From Paragorgia papillata (Eukaryota; Cnidaria; Anthozoa; Scleralcyonacea; Coralliidae): DNA of 64,000 nt. How positions within the stretch are numbered: the stretch's first letter is position 1; every line of letters begins with the position of its first letter. The stretch covers positions 124,001 through 188,000 of the forward strand of contig JAWNZC010000234.1 in the NCBI GenBank assembly GCA_035771165.1, in the 5' to 3' direction. Of the stretch, positions 12,134 through 23,567 are shown in pieces. Position numbers and translations under genes: made by a program. A model generated the notes under the pieces. That model did no database searches, was not told the origin of the DNA, and saw only the letters and a list, made by a program, of their open reading frames with translations.

Positions 12134-12235
12134 AAAATAGTTTTTCAACTTGTTGTTAAGCCTTTGCCGTCGGTCCGTTTTCTCCGTGACGAGTAAAATA
12201 GTTTGGCGTTAACGGCCAGAGTAAAATACATGAGA

Positions 12236-12510
12236 CCATATACATGGTTTGGAAACTCGTCAAAAGTGATTGTTCTATGTCTTGTTCAAGTTTATGAAAA
12301 TTTGTGAATTTCACGCACACAAGCAGTCATCCAATAGCAACGACCGGGTTTAATTAGTGAGTTGCTTCATCGTCACGTGTTGTGGTGCTTCATCGTCGCG
12401 TGTCCATATAATTTACTTCCATATAAGGAACTCCATTGTCAGTTCAACATGACCATGCTTCATGTTGAAAGACAGTAGAGCTTCCAAACCATGTATATGT
12501 TCCATTAACT
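12236..12510. repeat. Inverted-repeat module related to the divergent promoter region of element D
   Basis: The module is bounded by ACATGGTTTGGAAACTC on the left and GAGCTTCCAAACCATGT on the right. Several blocks are shared in the same order with element D at 50985-51262: CAAAAGTNATTGTT, GTTTATG, TCATCCAATAGCAACG (a CCAAT box) and TTCAACATGA. Either it is a MITE family that also sits in D, or it is a leftover piece of a related Polinton-like element. The flanking 12511-13094 stretch shows no gene. Confidence 0.55.
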
Positions 12511-13094
12511 ATGGAGTTAAAGAAGAACTCGTGTGAAAAATAGATTATATTCAAATAAAAGGCTTATAAGTATCATGCTTAATAAGGTCCGGTTCAAAAC
12601 CCAGTCCCAGCAAGTGCTCTCACCAATTAACATGGCATAACACCACAATTTATAATTTGAATTGTCTTTACCTCTACTATTCAAAGTTTGCGTTTTCGGG
12701 TCTTGTCGGACAACCATTTTGCAAATTACGCTAATTTATACTAAATATTATTAAAAATATTATTATAATAAATGTTAAATATTTAAACAATAAATGACTT
12801 TACCAAGAAACTTTGTAGAAGTAAAATGAAAAGCAACATTTCACAAATTCAAATTAAAAAAGTTAAAGTAATACAATAATACGCAAACATTGATTTTTTA
12901 AGATTAACCATTGGCACCCATGGTGTGCCACAGCTCGCGGTTATCACTTATTTTGGAAATTTACAAAAATTTATTAAAACAGAATTGTACCACAACATAA
13001 TTCCATAATACACCATAAAGATCGCTTTCAAGTCAGCTATTCAGATTTTAGGGCTACCATAAAATACTTTATGGCATATCGTTATAAAGGTCTC

Positions 13095-14710
13095 ATCTTT
13101 CAGGATCATTCATCATCATATCATCATACTTTATTTATCCACGTAACACTTAGGAGTACAAGACTCGTTAAAACATGCACGTACCATTAAATAAATAAGG
13201 TTAATATAGTACAAAAGTTAAAATATGTGAATAAATAATATGTAAGTATATAATCAGTTATATATTAAGGTGTTAAATGAATAAAATTATGAAAATGAAA
13301 TTTATTAAGAAAATGAAATTTATGTGCTTGGAATCATGCAACATAAATATCAATATTAAGGTCAATATTGTTTAAAATCTTCTTAAAATACGCGACATTA
13401 TCTACGTTGCGAGCTGTATCTGGGAGGTTATTCCATAGACGACTAATTATGCAGCTGAAATAATTATTGGACCATGAAGAGTTAAATATTGGTTGTTCGA
13501 GCTTTGTGCCGGAATCGCGTAGATTGTATGGTACTACTCTGCTCTTAAAGAATTCTTGAATGTAGATAGGTCCTTGCTCTTTAATAACAGTTATAAAGTA
13601 ACACCAACGAATGAAACCGTCTTCGGTGAGTTAAAATCTTGATGTTAACTTGTCGGAGAACCTATTCATACGTGTTGCTCTTTGCTAAATTCAACAGTGT
13701 TCTATATATAAGCATATAATAATTTGCTTCTTCAAGCTTGTTACTTTCCACTTTTCCAATACCAATTAGACCTGGGCTGCAGCATTAATTCCAGATGTGG
13801 TAGGATATATGCTTTATACAGTCTTATCATTATTTCAGGACTGACCATTCTCTTAATTCTGCGTAGGGCTGAACACTTCGCATAAGCCTTTTTTAGTTGA
13901 TCTTTCAAATGTTCTTTGAACGTAAGCTTCTTATCAATGGTAACTCCTAGAATCTTAAGGGTATTTCCAACTTCAAGTATAGTATTATTCAGTTGAAGAA
14001 TGTAGTTGTAATTCGATGGACCAAGGGTCAGAGCTTGAGTCTTGCATAGATTTGCAGTTAGAAAGTTCAAGTTAAACCATTCTGTTAAAGTGTTTAGCTC
14101 CGTATTGATCATGTATTCCACCACCATGGGCGAATTATGTGCAAAATATTCTTTAGTATCGTCAGCATATAACCTCAATGACACTCTGGATATAAAATTG
14201 TTCAAATCATTCATAAAAATATTAAATAAAAGTGGTCCCAGCAGTGTACCTTGTGGTAAGCCAGTAGTTACAGTTTTCCAGTTAGAATATACCTCATCGA
14301 CTTTCACTGTTTGCCGTCTGTTCATTAGGTAGTCTTTCGTTAAATTGAGACATACAGAGTCGAAGGCTTTGCGTACTGCAACGATTGCAACAGACTTGTG
14401 ATTATCTAAATTAACCCGCCAGTCTTCGGTCATTTTCAACAATGCGGTAATACAGGAATGTCCCTTCAAAAATCCAGAAAGATTAGTTGATAGCTGCATG
14501 TGGACCAACTACACCATACACTTGATCGTACATCACTTTCTCGTAAACTTTTGACAATGCTGATAAAACTGAACGGGCCGATAATTACTCTTGTCTGTTT
14601 CATCCGCTTTCTTGTACACTGGGGTGACATTGCTGCTTTTCCATTCAGTAGGCCAGCATTGCCTAGTAATGAACTAATTTTCTTTACGCTTTATAGTTGT
14701 TACCTTATTT
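13095..14710 (-). pseudogene. CR1/L2-like non-LTR retrotransposon: reverse transcriptase and 3' end
   Basis: On the minus strand, RT motifs appear in order: YKKADETDKSNYRP near 14590, FLKGHSC, AFDSV (catalytic first Asp), TTGLPQGTLLGPLLFNIFMN, and LYADDTKEYF with the catalytic YADD box near 14160. Then come KILGVTIDKKLTFKEHL and RLYKAYILPHLE. The C-terminal segment continues to about 13380 with several stops and frameshifts. The 3' end at about 13095-13130 has an irregular (TGATGA)n tail, as in L2-like elements. It is inactive by multiple frame breaks, including one near 14510. Confidence 0.85.
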
Positions 14711-15660
14711 CTCTGTGCCCTATATTTATCCCATGAAGTCGCAGTGGGGTGCTGTTTGTGCTTTTTATACAATCGGTTTCTTCGGGATATCTCTCGTAGA
14801 ATATTCGGGGTAATCCAAGGCAACTGATCGCTTCGAATTTGTTTTTTCTTGATTGGCGCGTGTTGGTCTAATACCTCTTTGTAAAGCGTTGACCAGTGCT
14901 CCCAAATGTCATCAGCATTTTCATAGGTACAGTATAAGCAGAGTGCCAGGGGATGTTCTTCAAATCCGATAGGAGTTTTTCTTCATTGATATTCTTCAAG
15001 CGTCTATATTCAATTATTCTGGGCTTTGGTCCTGGTAGCTTGATTCTCCTAACAGTATAAATAAAGTCATCATCGCTGATTCCAAACTGTATGGTCTCAC
15101 TGGTCGCATAACGAGCTGGGTGATTGCCAAAATAACGTCAATTAAACTGCTGGACTTATCTGTCACGAGAGTAGGCTGGAAAATATGGTTTTGTAAACAC
15201 ACTTTATCACAGAAATCAATTAAATTCTTATTTGGTATCTGGTTGGGTTCGTTTTCAGACATATTCATGTAAAATCTCCAAGTAGTAATAATTGGTTTCT
15301 TGTTCGGTACATCATCTCGGTCGCGTTAGTTAATGAAGCAATGAAATCGGTCTCTTTACATTTACCTGGAGATCTGCGCATACCAAGAAGTGACAGTTAT
15401 TAGAATCTTTAACATCTAGGCAAATAGATTCGACATTTTCTGGTTCAAGTTTACGTTTTCTATACGCTGGAATGTCGTTGCGGATGTAAACTAGAAGACC
15501 ACCAGCACCTCTTTTGCGATCCTGTCTTATCATACGGTATCCAGGATGTTTTAGCAAAACATCTGACACTGTAGTATCGATCTTTGTCTCGCTTAGGAAG
15601 AAAATGTCCAGCATGTACTTATTTAATATATCCTTCACTTCATCGAGTTTGTTATAAATG
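14711..15660 (-). pseudogene. Same retrotransposon: apurinic-type endonuclease and linker
   Basis: Upstream of the RT on the minus strand, one frame has FFLSETKIDTTVSDVLL and GAGGLLVYIRND, the usual SETK and GG-LLxYxRxD motifs of APE-type endonucleases. A second frame has SSLIDVILA, the SLIDxI motif near the domain's end. A third, near 14800, reads PWITPNILREISRRNRLYKK, the linker to the RT. At least two frameshifts break the ORF. The order endonuclease, linker, RT confirms a single retroelement copy transcribed leftward. Confidence 0.8.
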
Positions 15661-15698
15661 CTGTTGATGTTTAAATGTCCAATTTTAAGATTCCATTT

Positions 15699-16175
15699 TT
15701 AGTAGCCCCCGATGTGTGTTTGAAACCAGCTTATTGAGCGAACATCTCCCACCTCGCTAGGACATGATGTAGATGTTGTTGTTGTTTCGTCTAACGAATG
15801 GTCTTGATCATAGGGAAAAGCATTTTCGTCGAAGAATGAGTTGTTCAATTTCGGGAGTGAACAAAGATGAGAGATCCAGTCGACGTTTGGATTCAAAAGA
15901 TAGTACTTAAAACAGTCTTTTGACATACCAAGACATTTAGCCTGACTCCAAGTGTCACATGCTGCACATAAGATGGCGTCTTGGTTCGATCTTACGTTCT
16001 TCTCACATTCTTTACAAGGGTACTTTGGCTTGTTTGCTGGACCAGAGTTTACTTCAATATCACAACTTATGAGCATTAGACGCTCCATCTGAAAAGACCT
16101 TGTAGTATTAACGGTGTACTGAATCCTGCTTGTTAAATATCGTTTCCGGCCAGGTTGTGTCTTCTTCGATCGCAC
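15699..16175 (-). pseudogene. Same retrotransposon: N-terminal region with 2A-like motif and PHD finger
   Basis: The frame starts without an ATG and carries CDIEVNSGP at about 16038-16064, a degenerate match to the 2A ribosome-skipping motif D(V/I)ExNPGP; the essential first Pro is Ser. A PHD-type zinc finger follows directly: CKEC, then ILCAACDTWSQAKCLGM, then HLC. 2A peptides ahead of a PHD finger are known in CR1/L2-like elements of marine invertebrates. The frame is separated from the endonuclease by a stop at about 15697. The DNA from 16262 to 16800 is unassigned apart from an (AAAGTAAAATA)n run near 16300. Confidence 0.65.
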
Positions 16176-16800
16176 ATGTACGACTCGAACTGATGTCGGT
16201 AAAATTTCATTCTCTTTAAATTCATCTTTGTCCTATACTCCCCTCGCGCTAGCAGTTAGTTGATGTGGTTTTATTGCTGGAGATAGTGGTTCAATAACAA
16301 GTAAAATAAAAAGTAAAATAAAAAGTAAAATAAAAGTTATCGAAAAGCCGACTTTGACCCGACTATACTGGCCGCCATTGCCATTCTCGATCTGTTGGCT
16401 TTATGGGTGTCTGAAGTAATTCGAAGGGGGGTAAATTTGGTCAAAAATTCGATAAATTATAACAAATCAAAGTCTGTGTCGAAGTCATCCGTCACCAGTG
16501 GCGGATATTATTAGAGTCGGACCGTAATGAGAGCTTTTACATTGGTATGCTTTGCATATTGACGGCGCTACTTCACTCAGTTTTCTCTCAAAATACTAAT
16601 TTCTTTGAGTTAATTCGTTTGTTCAACAAAGGTCTGTTTGTGTTTGGAAATTCTACTATTCGTGTAAGATATATCAGAGAGCGAGGGCCATAGAGCTAAG
16701 ACGTGTTATTGAGAGCTCTCTAAATTATGTAGTTAACTTGGAGGTATTTTAAGCCAAAGTCACATATCTGTTTAGTAATTATTTATTCGAAGCAAACTAA

Positions 16801-17320
16801 CTGTACTAACTGAAAAATGCACAAATTACTATTAATGTATAAAATGGTTACAGGTTTAGCGCCAACATATCTTTCGGCTCTCTACCCTATTTATGTTAGC
16901 CAGCGAGCTCCCTATATAGTCTTCGAACCAGTAACGACTTGTGTCTACCTTTCATTCGTACTGAAAAATTAAAGAGGTCTTTTCTATATTCAACTACTAG
17001 TTTGTGGAATAGCCTATCTGAATCGTCACGCGAATCAGTATCAATTGCTTCCTTTTAAAATGACTTGTTGCGTGGCATGTTTTATATACCTCCTGTTAAT
17101 AAACTAGTTTACCTTGGGGACCGATATCTATTTCACATACGAGATTAAGATTAAAAAATTGTTGTTTAAATTACTATCTTTTTTTAATGAATTGTATACT
17201 ATCTCCGTCTTGCACCTGTGGTGCACCTAAAGAAGATGTAACCAATTATTTAATGTTTTGTCCTCGATTTTCTGCTCTACGCGCTTCAATGCTTGCCTCT
17301 GTCATGCATCTTGCCGGTAA
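16801..17320 (+). pseudogene. Third non-LTR retrotransposon, C-terminal ORF2 fragment
   Basis: The plus strand encodes LLLMYKMVTGLAPTYLSAL near 16830, a common C-terminal RT-region motif. After frame breaks comes CTCGAPKEDVTNYLMFCPRF at about 17208, the CxCGxxxEDxxHxLxxCP knuckle at the C-terminus of many such ORF2 proteins. The reading is cut at 17320 by a Harbinger element and resumes after 18984. Confidence 0.65.
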
Positions 17321-17564
17321 AGGCCCATTTCCACTCAGTACAATTTTCTTTGGACAGGAAATTTTTCCTGATGGCGCATACGTCGCTTCGCGATAACATT
17401 TCCGCTCAACTTTTCTGCCGGAAAAACGGAAAGCAAATCACAAGTAGAAAAATTTCAACTTTTGTTATTTTTCCGTTGGAAATTTTGCTTTGATCCTGAA
17501 CTCAACCAATCATATTGGTCGAATATTTACACGTGTGAGACATTGGAGACAAGTGAAAAGTCAA

Positions 17565-18060
17565 AATGGCGATGACTGCAAACAGTGGTGCTGATGATAT
17601 GCTTATTTTGCAGCATGAAGCACCTCACACAGGACGTGTAGCTCAAGGGTTTGTACCTGATCCTACCGGAGTACGTGTTTCTTTGTTTCAAGCGCCACCA
17701 GTGCTGTTCAAAACACACTTCAGAATAGTCAGACGATAGCAACTGCTGGAAGTACAACTCAAGTTCGTCCTTCGTCTCCAGCTGTATTGGCCAATTATGT
17801 GAGCAATCGGATTGATCCTATCAATGTAGAGGTATACGCTAATGACACTTCTTCACTTGCTGAGTCTGCTGACGGTGGATATCACTAAGAAGACGTACGA
17901 TTTTCTCCACTTGATAAGAGAAAAACACTTCATGCAAACCTGGTTGACTTAATTCAGGGGTATTCTGTTCTATGAAGAACTACCAGCAACAGTTACAAGG
18001 ATAAAGATAGAAAACAAAGATCTTGGGAGGAAATCAGTGTTAAATTGGGAGTTGATGGTA
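17565..18060 (+). pseudogene. Harbinger Myb/SANT-like accessory ORF, degraded
   Basis: Broken plus-strand frames begin MAMTANSGADDMLILQHEAP at 17565 and reach KQRSWEEISVKLGVDG near 18050, the trihelix/Myb-type DNA-binding pattern. A GTAAGA donor follows at 18059, consistent with an intron. Harbinger elements need such a protein to bring the nuclease to DNA. Internal stops show the gene is dead. Confidence 0.45.
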
Positions 18061-18369
18061 AGAACTTCCTTGTTTTTAATTACAGTCACTTGTTAGAATC
18101 ATTGTTGAGCTACCATGCAATTATCGAAATATATGCAATGTATAAACAGTATTATTTGATTGTATTAGTGGATTGGTATTCTATATTCGCTATTTGGACT
18201 GGTTCAAGAAATTCAGCTTATCAGATAAGACAGGGTATTGCGATTTTCTGCTTGATTGTTACCTTACAGTGCATGTCTTTCATGATCCATGACATGCCAG
18301 ACTATGAGTTTTAAGTTTATCAGGTTACAATATTCTTTAATATTTACTTCAATATTTTACAATATTACT

Positions 18370-18795
18370 TTAATATTTACTTCCATTAATATTTACTTCA
18401 AGTAATCTGTTCCATATAGCTTCGCAGGTTTCTGCAATTATTTGCCCCACTGACGTTGGACTGATCCGGTTACAACTTGCCATCGATACCTGTGCATCAC
18501 CGGTAACCAAATAACGCCAAGTTAAACACAATCTTTCGCCAGGAGGTATCACTTCACGACGAGGTATCACTTCACGACGCAAAGAACATTTAGTGATATC
18601 AGGACCCACAAGAGCGAGCAAGTGTTCAAAACGTGTTGGTGTCATACGAAATTGCTTGAAAAAATACTCGTGGTCAAACAGTCTCATCTCCCGAATAAAT
18701 GTGTAGTATTCACCTTTAGCTCTCCTTTCAGCAACGATTCTTCTTACCCAAATATATTTTTTTGTACTTCTGCTGTTCTCGAATTCTTTTAGCAC
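18370..18795 (-). pseudogene. Harbinger nuclease (DDE transposase), N-terminal part
   Basis: The minus frame has KYIWVRRIVAERRAKGEY, EMRLFDHEYFFKQFRMTPTR, PPGERLCLTWRYLVTGDAQ and ISPTSVGQIIAETCEAIW. This order is diagnostic of the N-terminal half of PIF/Harbinger transposases (HARBI1-like). The RREVIP segment is duplicated in tandem. The DDE catalytic core is absent because the element ends just beyond, so it cannot be functional. Confidence 0.75.
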
Positions 18796-18984
18796 GACGA
18801 TTCCTCAATAACAACAGCAGCAATAAACGTCTGTTTACGGCGGCCATTTTGTCTTTCTGAATTTTCCGCAATTTTTTTTTTTCAATTTTCACGAGTGGAA
18901 GTCAAGAAAATAAATACCGGAAAATTTTCTGGCGGAAAAATTTCCTGTCCGAGGAAAATTTTCCCGAGTGGAAATGGGCCTTAA

Positions 18985-20043
18985 TAGGTGGTCCAATTTT
19001 AATATATCAGAACAAGTAGATATATTATACAGTTCAACGGACCTGAACTTTTATTCTAATGCTGCTATTTTTTCCAAAGTAAGATCTTTTATAAGCCATA
19101 CTAAACGTTTTTCATAAGTTAATTTAATTTCTGTTAATAGAAGTAGCAACTGCTCTAGTTAATTACTGTCATCTATTTTATTTTTTTTGGTACTGCATGC
19201 TTGTCCTTTCTTGTTCGTGGTCCTCGTAATATGTATGTAATGTAAATTAACATGAGCCTCCATGATGAGTTTTTAGCTCTTGGGGTTATTGTTTTTCAAA
19301 ATATTGTTTAAATAAAAAAAAAGATATATTTATTACACCACATTATATTATGTGATCTCTTTTGACTTTCTGAAATTTTAGAAGTGCCAACGACAAGCCC
19401 AGCAGAATATTATATACCACAAGCAAAAGACAACAAAAAGGTAATCGAAGCAGACACAATGCTAAAGGGCGATACTCTGCGTAACTTCAAAAACGTCGCG
19501 TTAAAATAATCGCGTCAAAAACGAACGAAACAACCCACAGGCAGAATATAACTTGTCTATTTATATTGAATTTATCGTCAGAGAGAGGGCCTTTGCCCAC
19601 GAAGTTAGAACTCCTTTCTGAGTGTTTCGGCAGCATACGTACCGACCTTTTGACAATTTGTATTTGTATTAACCAGCATAAACCCTGGTTTTTCTGACAC
19701 ACCGTCATTTCCATCTGGCTTACTAAATTTAAAAAAAAGTGGTAGAGGTTTGAACTTTTCTGGATATCTGTAGTTTCTGTTCTTTACCGATTTACTCCCA
19801 CTGAGAGTCCTTTGAGTATTAAGTCTCATTAGTCCTCCCTACCCTTAGTCTAGTTATTGATCGATTCTAAAAATAGCAAATGATTTTACCTTTAGGCTTA
19901 TTTACGCTTAATTATCAGTTTGTTTACTTCCTAAACATTTTATTGGCTAGTTTTTATATACGTCTGCTTTTGGTGTATAGAAGCCCTGTTTTACTTTATT
20001 CTATCACATTTTACTCTGATGAATAGCTCGACTCGAAACATCA
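18985..20043. other. Retroelement tail and unassigned DNA
   Basis: The interrupted retroelement frame resumes after 18984 and ends within about 40 bases. A possible small exon at about 19381-19440 lies between TTTTAG and a GTAATC donor, but nothing confirms it. The 19980-20043 segment is the start of a repeat unit that recurs at 26839-27240. Confidence 0.35.
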
Positions 20044-20237
20044 GTATTTCACAGTGGCGTAACTAGGCATCTGGGGTCCGTGGGATTGATTACTTCGGGG
20101 GCCCTTTCCGATTTTGTGACCGCATTTCTAGGGGGGTTCGGGGGCATGCTCCACCTGAAAATTTTTGAATCTAGGGTCTCTGAAATGGCATTTCCTGCAC
20201 TTTGAGGGCACTTTTGAGCAAAATCTAATCACTCACA

Positions 20238-20999
20238 AGTAGTGATACCCCCCATATGGCGGCGGAAGTAATTAGTATGCAAACGGAGTGTCGCCCTTCA
20301 TCTCATTAGTATTCATTTTATAGCGGCGCGTTACGTCATTATTTCTCATGCTCCTTTGGGACTTCCTAACCCTAGTCTCATTATTTATGCATACGTCATT
20401 ATTTCTCAGGCTCCTTTGGAACGTAGTAACCCTAACTTTTATCCAACCCCCTAAACCCTAGCTGTTACTCATCCCCCTGGTTTTCACTCCGTCATAACCG
20501 ACAATTATTTATGCATCGTCATCGTTAGCTTTCATCCAACCCCCCGTGCGGATACGTCATTCTCGATTGGTCTCCGACTGATTTCCGACGTTCTGGGTTA
20601 CGTACGTCATTATCAAAAGGCACTCGACTTATATCCTTATACTAATAGTAATTACCTTTTCATTTATGCACTTAACCGAACTGACAGTAGACAGTTATGG
20701 GACACGTAGACGTACAGAGCATGCGTACAGTAAACTTTAACAAAATAGACGTTCTTTTCAAAAAACTAAATAGAGACACTTTATATTTTTTTATCTGAAA
20801 CCTTGTCTGGAGGAATATATAGAGTTTTGAACAGCCTAAAGTGTCTGAATTGGCAGAGATAACGTATAGAATTAATAGTATATCATGAATATGATATTAG
20901 TTTAGAACCTAAATATTCAAACAGAATAAGTCATCCTAGAATCATTGCTAACTAAACCTTCGTTTATAAGCGAGGAAATCGTAGGAAGATAGAATAAGG
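20238..20999. repeat. Element A left terminal inverted repeat
   Basis: About 760 bp. It starts with AGTAGTGATA and a C run, then ATTTTATAGCGGCGCGTTACGT (a TATAAA box next to a CRE-like TGACGTAA on the other strand). Degenerate repeats of TACGTCATTATTTCTCAGG and AACCCTAAC follow, then a conserved AT-rich inner part that stops at GAAGATAGAATAAGG. Confidence 0.75.
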
Positions 21000-21007
21000 A
21001 ATTGCTA

Positions 21008-21136
21008 AAAATTGTGCGCACACTCGCATATACATCGAACCTGCTCATGGCTCGCAGACTCCAAAACAGCTTCCTGTTGTATGGGTTTTGAAAGACACAA
21101 AAACTGAAGAAATGCCCTCTGTTCGTTGGTAAACAT
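21008..21136 (-). pseudogene. Element A: 5' fragment of the short basic protein gene
   Basis: From the minus-strand ATG at 21136 the sequence matches the first about 43 codons of the complete copies in C (32585-32902) and E (45883-46185). It includes AFLQFLCLSKPIQQ and CICECAHNF. The 3' half and the acidic-protein gene that follows in C and E are missing; the left repeat joins directly, so an internal deletion removed them. Confidence 0.75.
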
Positions 21137-21235
21137 CTCTATCTGACAGTCAGTGTCTAAATGAGAAAATCTCTACCAGAACATGTCTATATATTTTGGA
21201 TTTGTGACAGATATCCTTGAGAGGTCTGGGACTGA

Positions 21236-22527
21236 AAATTGGGAAAATAAGGCCGATAAGCGAAAGATAAGAAAGATAAAAGGAATATAAAGAAGGTAAA
21301 GGGAAGATAAAGGTAATGTAAGGAAAATATAAAGGGGAAGATAAGAGGCAGATAAAGAAGATAAGAGGAAATAAGGGAGATAAGAAAGATAAATGGAAGA
21401 TAAGAGGAAGAGAAGAGGAAGAGAAGAAAGAGAAGAGAAAGATAAGGAAGATAAGAGGAGGATAAGAGAATGTTAAAGGAAGATAAAAGGAAGATAAGGG
21501 AAAGATAAGAGGAAGATAAGGACGAGAAGAGAAAGATAAGAGGAGGATAAAAGGAGGATAAGAGGAAGATGAGAGAAAGATAAAGGGAAGATAAGAAATA
21601 TAAAGGGAAGATAAGGAAGACAAGAGGAAGATAAGAGGAAGATAAGAAGAAGATAAAGGGAAAATAAAGAAAAGAAAAGATAAGGAAGATAAGAGTAAGA
21701 TAAAGGTAAGGTAAGAAAGATATAAAGGGGAAGATAAGAGGCAGATCAGGAAGAGAAGAGGAAGATAAGAGGAAGATAAAAGGAAGATAAGAGGAAGATA
21801 AGAGGAAGATAAAGGGAAGGTAAAGGGAAGATAAGGAAGAGAAGAGAAAGATAAGAGGAAGAGAAAGGGAAGATAAAGAAAAGATAAGAAAGATAAAGGG
21901 AAGATAAATGGAAGATAAGAAAGATAAAAGGAAGAGAAGAGAAAGATAAGAGGAAGATAAGAGGAAGATAAAGGGAAGATAAAGGGAAGAGAAGGAAGTG
22001 AAGAGAAGGATAAGAGGAAGAGAAAGGGAAGATAAAGAAAAGATACGAAAGATAAAGGGAAGATAAATGGAAGATAAGAAAGATAAAAGGAAGAGAAGAG
22101 AAAGATAAGAGGAAGATAAGAGGAAGATAAAGGGAAGGTAAAGGGAAGATAAGGAAGAGAAGAGAAAGATAAGAGGAAGAGAAAGGGAAGATAAAGAAAA
22201 GATAAGAAAGATAAAGGGAAGATAAATGGAAGATAAGAAAGATAAAAGGAAGAGAAGAGAAAGATAAGAGGAAGATAAGAGGAAGATAAAGGGAAGATAA
22301 AGGGAAGAGAAGGAAGAGAAGAGAAAGATAAGAGGAAGAGAAAGGGAAGATAAAGAAAAGATAAGAAAGATAAAGGGAAGATAAATGGAAGATAAGAAAG
22401 ATAAAAGGAAGAGAAGAGAAAGATAAGAGGAAGATAAGAGGAAGATAAAGGGAAGATAAAGGGAAGATAAAGAAAAGAAAAAGAAGATAAGAGCAAGATA
22501 AAGGGAAGATAAGAGGGGGGAAAATTG
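21236..22527. repeat. Element A central tandem array, GGAAGATAAGA units
   Basis: About 1.3 kb of (GGAAGATAAGA)-type units with higher-order blocks of about 170 bp (compare 21880-22050, 22050-22210 and 22210-22380). The strand is purine-only for long runs. It lies between the basic-protein gene and the ATPase gene. Long open frames on the minus strand are translated repeat, not protein. Confidence 0.95.
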
Positions 22528-22589
22528 AAATAAATTGTCCGAATATGCTTTGAAACAATCATTTTACTCCTAATCGTCAAAGAGTCTAC

Positions 22590-23567
22590 ATGTCGTACAT
22601 CTGTAGCACTTGCGGAAAAACGTTTTCAACAAGAGGCAATCTTCAACGTCATATTAAAAATTTCCATCAGGAAAGTAATACCGGGCATGTATCCCCGGTT
22701 ATCAATGGATCTACAGTCATGCAGCATCCTTTAAATGCATTGTTGCAGGGTGTACTCAGAGCGGCAAAACAGTATGGGTGAAGACACTTTTGGAAAACAC
22801 CAAAACGACGATTAATCCTCCTCCCGAACGTATCATTTGGTGTTATGGACAATGGTAGCCCATGTATTTAGAAATGATCAAGACAATACCAGACATTGAG
22901 CTTAACGAAGGCATACCCTCTGATATAGACTCTGATATAGATTTTCGTGATGTTTCGAAGCGAAGTCTTATTGTTCTTGACGATCTCATGGATCAATCAG
23001 GAGGAGATAAACATATTGCTAATTTATTTACTAAGGGAAGTCATCATCGGAATCTCTCCATGATCTATATTGTTCAGAATATATTTCATCAAGGCAAAGA
23101 AAGCAGAAACATCAGCCTCAACGAACACTATATCGTACTCTTCAAGTCTCCGAGCGATAAGCAATCTTATCAGCAAACTCCGATTGTTAATGCCATGTAC
23201 AATACAGAACAAAAAATGCAAGATATTGTACAAGCGCCATATTTAACAACAGAAGAAAAGAGCATACTCTTCTCCAATCAGCTAGGACGTTTTCTAACAT
23301 TTCAAAATCAACTGCAGAATCAGCTTCAACCTCTAACTAATCTTGAAACTCAGCCTAGGAGAAATACACCAAACTTGACACCGGAGATAAAGCAAGAAAC
23401 CGACGATCTTCCGTGGGATTTGCAACACCTAAAACCTATTTCCTAACACCGCCTCCTACCGTTGAACAACCGACGCTTAAACATAATTTATTTCATAACT
23501 GGGAAAGTTTGGGCGACCCGACATAGAAAGACTTGGCAAAGATGACTCCGGATGAAAGAGAAGACTA
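22590..23567 (+). pseudogene. Element A: zinc-finger packaging ATPase, broken
   Basis: It starts at ATG 22590 with a C2H2 finger (CSTCGKTF...RHIKNFH). A 1-base deletion near 22731 shifts the frame just before the Walker A site (GCTQSGKT in the shifted frame). A Gln codon has become TAG at 22858. Walker B survives (SLIVLDDLM near 22975), as does IYIVQNIFHQGKE. About 85 codons between SDKQ and SYQQ are deleted, at a short AAGCAA repeat. The 3' part is then split by an inserted element and resumes at 25121. Clearly inactive. Confidence 0.85.

Larger units (their letters stand above)
17321..18981. mobile_element. PIF/Harbinger transposon with TAA target duplication
   Basis: AGGCCCATTTCCACTC at 17321 is mirrored by GAGTGGAAATGGGCCT ending 18981, and the trinucleotide TAA flanks both sides (17318-17320 and 18982-18984). 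A 3-bp TWA duplication and the coding content below identify PIF/Harbinger. Length is 1661 bp, shorter than an autonomous copy. It carries remnants of the two expected genes, a Myb-like ORF on plus and the nuclease on minus. Confidence 0.85.

Noticed and set aside
21150..22580. 476-codon open frame on the minus strand (and overlapping 270-codon frame)
   Set aside because: Translation of the GGAAGATAAGA array: only F, S, L, P, I and Y in periodic order.
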